Origin: Hirudo medicinalis
Taxonomy: Eukaryota; Annelida; Clitellata; Hirudinida; Hirudinidae
Length of the DNA: 64,000 nucleotides
Reading direction: 5' to 3'
NCBI GenBank assembly: GCA_011800805.1
Contig: MPNW01000488.1
Span: 37,461 to 101,460, forward strand
The translations under genes were made by a program, and so were the position numbers. The first letter of the stretch is position 1, and each line of letters starts with the position of its first letter. The notes beneath the pieces were generated by a model, which was given only the letters and a program-made list of their open reading frames with translations, did not search any database and was not told the DNA's origin. Shown in pieces: positions 11,601-22,592 of this stretch.

Positions 11601-14600
11601 CGATGGTTCAAGGTCGTCCAGTGTTCCATTTTTGCGAATGGGAGTTGGCCATGGTTTGCCTGAAAGTTTTCAAAATCATTTTGAAATAATAATTATTATA
11701 AATTTAAGTTATGTTTAAGTATTTTTATTGTGCGTTGCACAAACGAATTGAAATCAACTCACTCGGGTCAACGAATAGGAGTCCGTCACTGAGCAGGAGA
11801 CTTCCCGATTCCTGTAAAATAATTAAAATATATAAAATTATTTATTTGTTTTAAATTGGTCACTTTATTTCAGTGATTCAACATCAACTCACATTGTGCA
11901 CTCTTTGAGAATCAGGAGCCAAGGAAGGAATGGTTGGAGTACTTTCACCAAACTCATCCATTGTTTGAGAGAATTGTGAAGAATTCAAGCTGCGAAGGTA
12001 TCTCAGCATTTTCTCATGAGTCTTGAAATAAAAATGTCAACAAATATGTCAAAAGAAATGATTATTGTTGATAACTGTCCAGCTAACCATAAGTTTGTGA
12101 AGTTGCTGTTCTTTTGGCTCAAAGACGAGAAGATCCGAAGTAGTGAGCAGATAAACACTGGTGAAGGGTTTTGCTTTTACAACCACTTCAACAACCTCTC
12201 CTGGTTCAGCAACTTCTGGTTTTACCAACACTTCCAGCTGAATTGAGTACGAATGATATGAAATTGTAATTAGGAAACAATTAAAAAAACACGATTATTC
12301 CTTACTGGACGTTCCTTTTCTTGCTCAACAACAAATCGGAGACTGTCAGAAAGGATTTCGTTGCTTGGACTGAGAACTTCAACAACGAGACTAGGATTGG
12401 ACAAAAGATGGCTGACATTTTGTGGGAGGACCAGAGAGAGATTGTGTTTTGTTGCTGGAGATGGAGCCACCAACTTTCCCGAGAGAACCAACCCTGATTG
12501 ACAGAAAATCTGGTAGAGGACCTCACTGGTGGGAAACGATGATTCGACTTTGACTTTCAGTGTATCACCGACCTGAAGTTAATATTCAGTAACTTAAATG
12601 ACTCTTGAAATAAATTTATAACAAAACTAATTTCACTCAGAACGACTTTTGGTGGTTTTGGATCCATCAAGACCTGCAGGAAGTGTCCATCTTTGTTTTT
12701 AGTGGAGAATGGCAGGATCTCTTCCAAGTGAGCTGTGACAACCTTACCAGATTCTTTGTCCTCAAATTGAGCCTGAAATATGATAGAAAAAAGGTTACCG
12801 CAAATAATTTTACGTATTTGCTAATATTCGGAAGACATCAAAATTTAAAAATTAATTTTACTTCGAGTACTAGTTGGTTGTCTTCCTTGGGAACCTTGAA
12901 TGAAAACTCGCCGAGGGAGTTTGGTTTGAGTTTCAGAGTGAGTTTCTCTTCTCTTGGACTTTCTGATGATGGAGTGTAGTGCTTGACCTTGACTGTCACC
13001 TCTTTCTCCTCAGAACTGAGTGGAAGAACTTCATCGACTGGTTTCAGAAAGACCTGATGTGAAATTTATGGATATGATCAAAGAACGTATAAACTTAAAA
13101 GCAAACATTCATTCTCTCACTTGTCCAACGTACGACAGACCAGGCTTGAAGATGACAGGAGTGAATTGGCTGAAGAACAAAACGTGAGATTGGTCGACGA
13201 AGGTGACAAGGACATTTTTGGTGACAGGAACCACCAGGTTTGATTTCTTTCCACCTTTACTTTCTTCCTCCTTCTCACCATCACTTTTTCTTATTTCTTC
13301 ACATAGAGGACGCGTTTCTTCCACCTTAACTGAGACTTTGATCTTGTGTCCTACCAGGGGTTCTTCTGTTTTCATGTTCAAAGCTTGTTTGATTTCATCA
13401 GGTTTCAATGAAAACTTTTTGTGACCAGCTTCGAGCTGTTGAAAATGCGGTTATCATTCAGTATCACCAAGTTTCAACATTTTGTAAGTGAATAAAATGC
13501 TTAGTTTCCTTCTACAGATAGCATCGTGATAGTCTCACCTCGACTGGAGGCAATGATCCTGCTTTTGAAGTGTTTCCAAGAGAAAGTTGCAGTTCCACTT
13601 TTCCTTTCAAAGGAACTCCAGAAGGAAGGCTAAATAATTCAAAATATAATATTATTAAGTAATAAATTGTGTATATTGCAACGATAAGAAGGACGGGAGA
13701 ACGAAACAATTACCTGGCTACCACACTGAAAACCAAGCTATGACTTTTGCTCTCATCACCTGAGAGAAGAGTGTGATACCTCGGAGATCTCACTTCAACA
13801 AGGAAGCATTCTTTATCTGAAAACATTTTGTGTTAATGTAGAATATATTGTACAAGAAAGCTGAAAATGCATCATAGTTCTAAGTATAGTATGTCCATGT
13901 GTATCCTTTAAATAATTTTCATACCGTAGGGTCCGACAGGTTTTTCAACTTTGAAGGTGCGGTTGACCATCTGGCCCTGAAATATAAAATATTAATCAGA
14001 TTATTAAGGTAACTGTGGCTTATTAAGTAATATCAATGCAATTGTGGACAACTGCTGATATTAATATAATATCTTAAAATTATTATAATAAAATTAATTA
14101 ACATAATAATGTAATTTTTGTCCTCACATGACTTTCCAAGGTGAGAGTCCATTCGTCTGACTGAGCAAGAAGAGGGACGAAGTATTCTTTTCTGAGGAGA
14201 CCTGAGAATCAAAAATAAAAATAAATAAATTTCACATAAATAGAGTATTTCACATTAAAATATTCGTATACAACCTTCTTTAGCGGTGACATTCGGCCAT
14301 TCGACCAGCAGCACGTGTTTTGGGTTCTTAAAAATTAAATGAAATTAATTTTAACAATTTGATATTTCTTATTTAATTGTGTTTTAAATTATGTACTTAT
14401 ATCTTACGTGGATTGAGAGGTTGACAGGTTTCAGGTGTGGTTTCAAATCTTGAGTGTGAACGAGAGACTCAACCATCACTGAAAGAAATATTTAATTATT
14501 CTTTACACACAAATTAAATTACTTTAATATTTAACAAACCAAGTTCTCCAGGGCGGTACTTCGGTTTATTAGTGCGCAAGGAAACCAGCAACTCCTTTCT

Positions 14601-16055
14601 TCCAGTTGAAACTTCGACTGAACGAGAGAACTTGAAGCAGGAACTTGACTCGACTTTCAAGACTGATTTGTTTCCTAACGACCTCTCTTCAGATGGTACC
14701 TGATCATCGAATTAGTAGGAATAAACGACAATTTCATGGGAAATAATGTGTAAAATAGAAATTTTATACTAACCAAGAATCTCAGTGTTTTGAAGAAGCC
14801 TGCAAAGTTAATTATGAATAGTTCAGAAGAACGTCATAATTCAGAGAAAAATTCACTTTTGGAGGTTTTGTCCAGTTCAATCTTCCAGGTAGAACGATGC
14901 CACAGATGGTCGTCAGCTGAAACACTGAGATCGAGGACGCATTCATACTTTTCCTTGTCTTCTTCCTTTATGTCAGATCGGACGAGATCGAGCAGGTGCA
15001 GGTCAATCAGGAATTCAGAGCCAGGTACGAGAACGTCGCTTGTAACGACGACGTAGGACCTGAAAAATTTATAAAGACATTAAAACTGTCACCTCAATNN
15101 NNNNNNNNNNNNNNNNNNNNNNNNNNNNNNNNNNNNNNNNNNNNNNNNNNNNNNNNNNNNNNNNNNNNNNNNNNNNNNNNNNNNNNNNNNNNNNNNNNNN
15201 NNNNNNNNNNNNNNNNNNNNNNNNNNNNNNNNNNNNNNNNNNNNNNNNNNNNNNNNNNNNNNNNNNNNNNNNNNNNNNNNNNNNNNNNNNNNNNNNNNNN
15301 NNNNNNNNNNNNNNNNNNNNNNNNNNNNNNNNNNNNNNNNNNNNNNNNNNNNNNNNNNNNNNNNNNNNNNNNNNNNNNNNNNNNNNNNNNNNNNNNNNNN
15401 NNNNNNNNNNNNNNNNNNNNNNNNNNNNNNNNNNNNNNNNNNNNNNNNNNNNNNNNNNNNNNNNNNNNNNNNNNNNNNNNNNNNNNNNNNNNNNNNNNNN
15501 NNNNNNNNNNNNNNNNNNNNNNNNNNNNNNNNNNNNNNNNNNNNNNNNNNNNNNNNNNNNNNNNNNNNNNNNNNNNNNNNNNNNNNNNNNNNNNNNNNNN
15601 NNNNNNNNNNNNNNNNNNNNNNNNNNNNNNNNNNNNNNNNNNNNNNNNNNNNNNNNNNNNNNNNNNNNNNNNNNNNNNNNNNNNNNNNNNNNNNNNNNNN
15701 NNNNNNNNNNNNNNNNNNNNNNNNNNNNNNNNNNNNNNNNNNNNNNNNNNNNNNNNNNNNNNNNNNNNNNNNNNNNNNNNNNNNNNNNNNNNNNNNNNNN
15801 NNNNNNNNNNNNNNNNNNNNNNNNNNNNNNNNNNNNNNNNNNNNNNNNNNNNNNNNNNNNNNNNNNNNNNNNNNNNNNNNNNNNNNNNNNNNNNACGACG
15901 TAGGACCTGAAAAATTTATAAAGACATTAAAACTGTCACCTCAATTATCAAAACACACTTTCAACATACGTGTTGGACGTTGGGACAGCATGGAAGGCCA
16001 AACTGGAAGCCACGAACGCTGACAGCAAGAAAAGGCACAAAGGACTTCGTCCCAT
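8631..16055 (-). CDS. Alpha-2-macroglobulin/TEP-family membrane protein lacking a thioester domain
   Basis: About 29 exons, roughly 1190 residues. Exon 1 (15970-16055) encodes a signal peptide (MGRSPLCLFLLSAFVASSLA). The next (14857-15059) opens SYVVVTSDVLVPGS, the classic first macroglobulin (MG) strand. Further MG hallmarks follow in order: TNKPKYRPGEL (14540-14699), FKPGLSYVGQ (about 13.1 kb), SVYLLTTSDLLVF (12.1 kb), ESGSLLLSDGLLF (11.8 kb) and the LAAFGLTPGKGLVVADTPAQ block (11.3 kb). After the segment preceding the thioester domain (LDITIPIEKSERAHMKN, 10.5-10.6 kb) the family would normally show GCGEQ and about 300 residues of alpha/alpha barrel. Here an exon at about 10.3-10.4 kb encodes only an acidic linker, and later exons look beta-rich. 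The last exons give a hydrophobic segment (ASVITLLVVVGFVVQ, 8899-9053) and a basic tail, KVIHKIKQK, ending at 8631. I infer a type I membrane protein without thioester chemistry. The N gap at 15099-15894 lies in intron 1 and looks artefactual. Confidence 0.8.
10300..10402 (-). other. Acidic linker exon at the expected thioester-domain position
   Basis: This exon lies between the pre-thioester segment and the C-terminal part of the macroglobulin-family gene. Its ~35 residues are dominated by Glu, Asp and Asn (for example EEQEEDDETEENEENVENV). The introns on each side are only about 120 bases, too short to hide a thioester domain. Confidence 0.7.
15048..15945. other. Assembly gap with identical 51-bp flanks
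   Basis: The bases at 15048-15098 and 15895-15945 are identical and lie directly against the two edges of a 796-N run (15099-15894). This is the signature of two contigs that overlap but were scaffolded with an estimated gap. Collapsing the repeat joins macroglobulin exon 1 to exon 2 through a short intron, in frame. Confidence 0.85.
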
Positions 16056-16115
16056 CTGTGAATAAAAACAACAATTTATTTAAAATAGAAGAATTCAATG
16101 CAAGGAAAACCTCAC

Positions 16116-16192
16116 CTTTGAATGTAACAAGAAATCGCAAGGAGCAATTTTTGTTACAGCCTGCCAATGGTCTCCTCTGGCTCTCTTTTATA
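16116..16192 (-). promoter_or_regulatory. TATA box and 5' UTR exon of the macroglobulin-family gene
   Basis: CTTTTATA at 16185-16192 reads TATAAAAG on the minus strand. Downstream, a donor (GTGAGG after 16116) can splice to the acceptor CACAG directly in front of the ATG at 16053-16055, giving a non-coding first exon. A TATCGATA palindrome lies further upstream at 16256-16263. Position and splice logic support this; no transcript evidence is available. Confidence 0.5.
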
Positions 16193-16263
16193 GACGGTAC
16201 GATCGATATCAAATTGATTTTGAACTTCCTAATTAAAACTTGCCTTGGAGCTCACTATCGATA

Positions 16264-17330
16264 CGCTGCACGTGGAAACGCCCATAATAATATTTTATAA
16301 TTTATTATGTAATTATGTATTGTGCCTCAAAGAGCATATTAATCAACTTAAACTTGTCTATTTATCTTTTATTTCAATTTGTGTCGTTATGCTACGGATT
16401 TTATGCTCCAAAAAATGAAAATATGAGAAATTATCATGTTGTCAGGTGATAATTTAACAAAAAAATATTAATAATAGTGACAACGGAATTTCATTGCAGT
16501 TCAGAAGGAAGCCAATCTGAACATGTTAAGTAATTATAGTCATAATTATACATAACACTAATTTGTATCGTTATAAATTTTAATATAATTAATGTTATAA
16601 TTTAGAATTTTATTATATTTCGATATAATATTATTATTAGTATATTGTCATAATTATGTAAATATGTAATGTGCAATTATATATATATATATTATTATAT
16701 AAAATTATTAAATATATTTATTTATATATATATATTGTTATCATTGCAATTTTTATTATTGTTTCATAAATAATCATAATCATAACAACAATATTGATTT
16801 TTAATAAATTGTTATTTTATTATAGCCTTTATTTTTTTGATAATTTCATAAATCATAAAATTATTAACATAATTGTTATTATTGTCATTTAAGTATGCAT
16901 ATTTATTGTTAAACTCAAGTCCGAGTAACGTGATATATTATAAGTTTCAGATTTTAATATTTGATCAGAGGAGAGTCGGGGCCAATAATTTACAACAGAA
17001 CAGCAATGTATAATTATTAAAATATTTATTAATAAACAACAATATTAACTATAATAATATAATATAATTGCAACTTGTAGATTGACTTTTAATCAATACA
17101 TTGCAGCTGGAAACGCCACTGAACATTGATATCGAACACCAGTCGCCGACTTTTAATGAGAGTTCATCAAAATTTCGTTTTGATGGTTGTTATTGAATTT
17201 TAAACTTCTACCCGCCAAGAACATAATTTATAATTTTTTTTTAATATGTACATAATTTGTTTCATTGTTTCAAATTTAAAATAATAAAATAAAGCTTAAA
17301 ATTCGAAAAATGAGCCCTCTGCTTAAAAAA
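16264..17330. other. AT-rich intergenic region
   Basis: Very AT-rich, with short TA runs near 16680 and 16725. No coding exon or RNA gene recognised. Confidence 0.4.
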
Positions 17331-17760
17331 AAAATTGCTAAAGCGGAGTTATTGCTGACGACTTTCGTGGCAGAACACAACACTTTTTGGAGTGAAATGG
17401 GACTGCATTGTGATGATTTTGAACATATCCAGGAGATGGGGATCACCTGCATTCTGGATTGAATTGCTGCAAATGAAAGACGCCAATGACTTGAAAAAAT
17501 ATGGTATTTTGGCCGAATTCATGAGCATGTTGATGGCGTTGCCTCATTCCTCGGCGAGTGTCGAAAGAGTGTTTTCGCAGGTGAAGTTGATAAAAACCAA
17601 ACAGGCAAATAAACTCTTATGTGAAAAAGTTAAATCTCGATTGTTAGCCAAACAAGCAATTGCTAGCGATGGAGCATGTTATGAGTTCAATCCCAGCAAG
17701 AGCATGGTTGATGATGTCATTGAGAGACGTTGTTGCCAACAATGTGAGACTTCATAATAA
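17330..17760 (+). mobile_element. Internally deleted hAT-type transposase relic
   Basis: Two transposase ends are fused. From about 17330 one frame reads KAELLLTTFVAEHNTFW, like the N-terminal part of hAT/BED-finger transposases that follows the zinc finger. From about 17515 another frame has LPHSSASVERVFSQVK followed by a Leu- and Lys-rich helix, which is the hAT C-terminal dimerisation domain. The catalytic core between them is missing and the frames differ, so this copy is inactive. Confidence 0.65.
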
Positions 17761-18028
17761 GGATTCTCAGTTAATTTTAGATACATGTGATCTTCATGAT
17801 GCAATCGTTGACACAGACTCTGACTCACTGAAATTTTTTAACTGAAATAAATTGTTTGGCTCATATAATTTATCATTATTTAATAACGAAATCTTTATTT
17901 AATTGTGAATTCGTGATTATAAAGAATAAAATGAAGACATAAATTAAGAAATAATAATTAGTGATGATAAAAATCAGCTTAAAATATAATTTGGGTTTTT
18001 CTTATTCAAAAAGTCCACTGGCAACACT

Positions 18029-18714
18029 GTACTTAGAAACTCCTACCACGGAGCGTACCGACAGGGAATCATCAGAGGAGTTTCCCCGTCACCGAACGTT
18101 TCGGCCCAAACTTCTTACGTTTTCGGGGGGTGGGCCACACCCGTTTGATCAGGCGGGTATCCCTGTCGGTTATTACCCATCTTCTGAACATCACCCTTTA
18201 ATATGGTTATCGACTACAGACTCGCGGCGACCTTTACACATCGACACCATATAATGCAAACTGAGCGTTGTATTTTCTTTGTAGCGGTCGCCTTTCACTG
18301 AAAATTACGCTCACCGACCGCGCGCATATGTCGCATCAAACGCTCATTCGCGTTCTACGTCCTTTGCCAATGCGCGCGCCATCACCTCAACATCCAAAAC
18401 GCACAATTTCATTTCCTCGAGGGAANGAATCCGATGGAAATCCGGCCGTTAATCGTAGGGTCTTTGATGGGTCCGTCATCCTCCCCCTCCTTTCGGCAGG
18501 GACCCGGGGGGCATATTCCTTTTTCCAAATTGCCAGCAATTGAACTTTATCGCTATCCCAATCGCGAAACTCGTCTCTCCGAGCCGACACCTCTCTGCCC
18601 AGGTCGTCACCCGTCTGTCCAGGTTGTCACCAGTCTTTCCCGGTTGTCACCCGGTCTATTCCCGAATGCCAAATGGCCAATGCCTCGGTGAAGTACTTAG
18701 AAACTCCTACCACG
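18029..18714. mobile_element. GC-rich insert bounded by a perfect 22-bp direct repeat
   Basis: The same 22 bases (GTACTTAGAAACTCCTACCACG, cited by position 18029-18050) recur at 18693-18714. They enclose 642 bp that are distinctly more GC-rich than either side. Near its right end are about three imperfect copies of a ~20-bp unit built on AGGTTGTCACC (18595-18660). No terminal inverted repeats or transposase are evident. A second repeat, CTGGCAACACTG, lies just outside at 18018-18029 and 18723-18734. Most simply this is a non-autonomous insertion with a long target-site duplication. Confidence 0.45.
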
Positions 18715-18889
18715 TAGCAACACTGGCAACACTGATTCCGGATAGTTTGCATCGTTCTCACCAGTTGAGCATCGAAAAAGTTTATATATTGAAGCTGATA
18801 AACACATCTTTGGCATGGCTACTTTAGCGGCTTAAATAGAGCAACGACATTTTTCAAAAAGCCTTTTTCTTCGATATCATATCTTCAAG

Positions 18890-20475
18890 ATGAGTTTATC
18901 ACCTTACGATGCAGAGAGCACTAAAAGACATAAACTATCTAATCGTTTAATTCTTCCTTTCAATGATGGGTTTGTTGCTCTCCCATAATACGATAGTAAA
19001 GTAATGTTGCATGTGTTGTACCATAATATTCTTGAAAATTAATTGAAATAAATGATTATTTCAGAAAAATTAATGTTGAGCTCGAAAATGCGAAAGAACT
19101 TGGTTATTTGCCATGGATTTGGTATCATTCATAAAAATGTTGTTTCATACAATATTGAATGTAAATTCAAACAATATTGTTTACAGAACTATGAAGATGG
19201 TAGATTCACGTAGTGTTGAAGAATTTGCTTCATTGAAACTACAGTATGCCTATTTGAACATGTCATGAATACATTTATCAAATACATTTTTTTAAATATT
19301 CCGATTTATGTCAAGATGTTAGTCCTATTTTGTTGTCTTAAGTCAATCCTTCGTAACTTGTTAAGTGTTACTTGATTAACAAATAAAAAGTATAAATTAT
19401 ACAGAAAACCAAAATAAATAAGCCCTTTCAAAATAATTTCAATTTGATCAATAATAGTAATCCCCATTAGTTCATCACCTTTAAGATTCAATCCCCTTTA
19501 CATCACTCATCTCAATCATTTCAATCCACATTACATGACTTGTCTCTGTCATTTCATTCCCCATGACCTCAGCTGTCTTCCAAAGTATCAATTTCTAATA
19601 CATTTGGTTAATTAAGATTATAATAATAATAATATAATATATTTATTTGTAGAGTGCCATAAGCGTAACCATCAGGGGCACTTAAATATAATACTGTCAA
19701 TTAAATTCATGTTCATTCTTGATATGTTCTTTCAATACAGATTCGGAGAAGGCAGTTAGCCAGTTAATCAGGTGTCGGGAAATTATGAAGAGAATATTAC
19801 ATATGTTACGCAGAACTGTACAAAGCAAGCAGAAAAGCAATGTTAATGATGATGTCGATGTTCCTGAAGGAACACATTTACCAATCAGCAATGATTATAA
19901 ATTTTTAATCATTGAGGGATGTTTAAAAGGTGTTGCAACAAAAAAAATTGTTTCTTATAAAATTAATATGTTTTCATTTGTTTAAAAACGTTTAAACAAA
20001 CGTTTAATATACGTATTTCAGATTTCTGCTTGGGCACCCAATGGAGGGATCAATATAGGGAACACAACTAGGAGAATCATGAAATGTATAATGATGAATG
20101 ACATGGCAAGACAATAGTCTGACAAGGCAATATGCCAAAAAGACCTTTGCAATCGGAGACAATGAATGTTGTGTTTGGTCAGTCAAATGGCTTCCATTTT
20201 GTAATTTTTGAGATTAACTAACAATTTTTGCTTTAGTTGCTATGCATTGAATTTTAATTTATCTTTTTAATAAACTGTTGCTACAAGCTATTAACAGTAT
20301 TATTATTCTTTTAACCTGGATAATTCCAGGTGTGGTAAAAAAGAACTCAAACACATCAGCCACCGTGCAAGATTTGGAGATTGAGCTTCATAAGTGGTTT
20401 GGAAATGCTAGAGACAGGGGAGCTGGTCAAAAAAGAAGACAAACTCAACTTATTAACATAAAGGATTTTTTATAA
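18890..20475 (+). CDS. Unrecognised small multi-exon gene
   Basis: Exons I can support: 18890-18969 (ATG start, phase 2 out), 19065-19121, 19187-19243, 19741-19929 and 20330-20475. The last two join cleanly in phase 1, giving a basic helix (IRCREIMKRILHMLRRTVQ), an acidic patch, then DLEIELHKWFGNARDRG and a Lys/Arg-rich C-terminus ending at TAA 20473-20475. The join from the second to the third exon creates a stop as sequenced, and the third exon does not phase with the fourth, so an exon is missing from my model or the sequence has an error. Family not recognised. The basic C-terminus suggests a nuclear protein, which is only a guess. Confidence 0.45.
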
Positions 20476-20559
20476 CATGATCATTAAAAACATTTACTTT
20501 TTTGTATCAAAAATAATGTAATAAACCACTTTTGTGTTTTTCGATATTATATATAATGT

Positions 20560-20840
20560 ATACATTCCCTTGGGCAACCCTTGATTAGTGAAGATAGGAT
20601 TCGGCTGGGCACCCTGCAGAGTACCCGAGCTCAGCCCCGCTCAATCCCAGTGGGAACCCAACAGGCCGCCCTTGCGAGACCCTCATTTCATTCCATATTG
20701 GACCCAGGTGGATCCCGACAGCTTGTGTTCACTGGGTTGTAGCAGAAAAATGCTCTGGTGTGACTAGTAATCAAACCTGGGGTATCACACAACCAGAGGG
20801 GCCAATTACTAACCACAGCATGGCCATGGTACCTCACCAA
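20560..20840 (-). mobile_element. Probable SINE, minus strand
   Basis: A GC-richer island in AT-rich intergenic DNA. Reading on the minus strand from about 20840 there is a tRNA-like start with a B-box-like GGTTTGATTAC, followed by an unrelated body. No coding frame. The tRNA relationship is weak and no second copy is visible in this window. Confidence 0.35.
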
Positions 20841-20961
20841 AAACATTTCAAAGATATAATTTCAAAAGATTCATGTTAAACCTTCTATGGAGGAGACATA
20901 ATAAAGTCATGAATATTTCATTTACAATTTCTGACACAACCATGATATGAACTTCAAAAAA

Positions 20962-22080
20962 TCATAATTCATCCATCAAAAGCAGTCTTTTCTGGATTCT
21001 TTGGTATTCCAACAGCAAATGTTTTGCATTAGGTCTCTTCTTTGGCAAAACATCCTTACAAAGTTTGTTTATTTCAAACAAATAGAATGATAAAATGTTT
21101 CCATCTCTTACATTGCTTATGAAAAACTGGCACACATCAGGGACTTTCCAAATGTCTATTTTTTCATCATAGGATGGCATGTCGTTGTCCTCAAAGGTTT
21201 TGTTTGTATAGGGCCATAGTTGTTCAGGAGCTACAAAATTTCCAAAGATTTGTTTTTTCCCACATTTGATGCCATTTCCTTCAACTATTGGAAGAGCATC
21301 CAAGTCATTTGCAATCAATTGAAAATCATCTGTGATAAGAAACTGACTGAGCATTTTATCCAAACTATTTGCATCACACATCACAGCTTTACCCACAGGA
21401 CTGTTATGCAAAAAATTCAGCACTTCAATAAAATTGATGCACATGTTGAACCTGGTAAAAAGGTTATTGTGCTCTTCATAACTCTTGATAATTTTGTGAA
21501 AATTTCCAGCAGAACCAAGTTTATGGTATTCAGTTAAGTATTGGTCTCCACAAACTCCAACCAATTGGGTGACATAATTTGAAGGCTGGAATAAAGAAAT
21601 CATTTTCAGGCCATGGAAAAAATCAGTTGCAAACTGCTCATTTTTCAGAATATTTAGTGCAAATGATTGATCCATCCAATCCACAAGAAACACCTTGATT
21701 CGAAAACAATTCTAAAGTGTTGAAAGGGCATAACTTAATTAAAAAACAAAATATTTTGCGAAACATACCTGCTTAATGTATCCCTCCCCCAAAATGTGCC
21801 GTAGCTTAAAGTTTTTCCAATCACTGCAGTTCAAATAAGGCATACATGATTCTAAGGTCGGCAACTTAAAGTGTCCAATATCGCAAACGTTTCCTTCTTT
21901 TGTAAATGCTGCTGCGCGAAGTGGGTCGTGATATAGACACATAATCCACCAAAAGAAGGTGCCAAAAGATAGTTTTGCAAAGGTAATTTTTTTAATCATG
22001 AGATAAAGTTTGAAATCATAGACAGAAATCACTCTCCTCAAAATAAACCATCGATTTGTATTTGACACATGTCGCACCAT
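20962..22080 (-). CDS. POMK: Protein O-mannose kinase
   Basis: Two coding exons, 21769-22080 and 20962-21693, joined in phase 0, give 347 residues; vertebrate POMK is about 350. It phosphorylates the 6-position of O-mannose on the alpha-dystroglycan core M3 glycan in the ER/Golgi lumen. Residues about 33-50 are a single hydrophobic anchor of a type II membrane protein. The family's cysteine-bearing motif follows (GHFKLPTLESCMPYLNC), then a glycine-loop region GEGYIKQ (about 98-104). The second exon carries the kinase body, with NDLDAL in place of the usual DFG and the POMK-typical FVAPEQLWPY near residue 257 plus YDEKIDIWKVPDV. The start at 22080 is the first ATG of the open frame; a later Met before the anchor (MIKKITF) is an alternative. 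Confidence 0.85.
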
Positions 22081-22592
22081 CGATAAGCACTCAAATAGTA
22101 AATAATATTATGCCCAGTTATGAGCATGATCATGTTTGACAGTTAGTGCTCCCGCATGGCCTAATAGTTCGAACCACTCTCCATTGAGAATCTGAGGTCC
22201 GCAACCACTACCTTCGTAACCTTCTAGAGACTGTCGCCTATGGCCTTATCTTGTTGAAAACGAGTTGCTATGACCTAGAGATGTCTATATCAGTAAATGT
22301 TCAAAATTAAACCACAAAATTTGACAGATTTTAAAAGTACCATAACTGTCAAATTGTGCTCCATATCCATATCTATGGCCGATCATGTGAACATGAATCA
22401 TGCAGCAGAATGATGCCACAATGTAATATTCAGCAATTCTTATGTTATTTCCCAGAAGACAAATTGCACAGTCTCACTCAAAGCAGTCTTGGGTAAACAC
22501 TGCAAGATGCATAGATACCACAACAATGACAGAGCAGCATATCAGATAAAAAAATTTAAAAAAGAGCAAAACAAATTCAATACAAAATTAAT

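Noticed and set aside
13203..13424. Plus-strand Ser/Phe-rich open frame
   Set aside because: Antisense shadow of a macroglobulin exon.
14996..15910. 304-codon frame across the N gap
   Set aside because: Open only because the gap has no sequence.
22141..22230. tRNA-like segment with AGTTCGAACC
   Set aside because: A B-box-like match at 22166-22175 without a proper A box or cloverleaf; not a tRNA gene, at best a SINE scrap.
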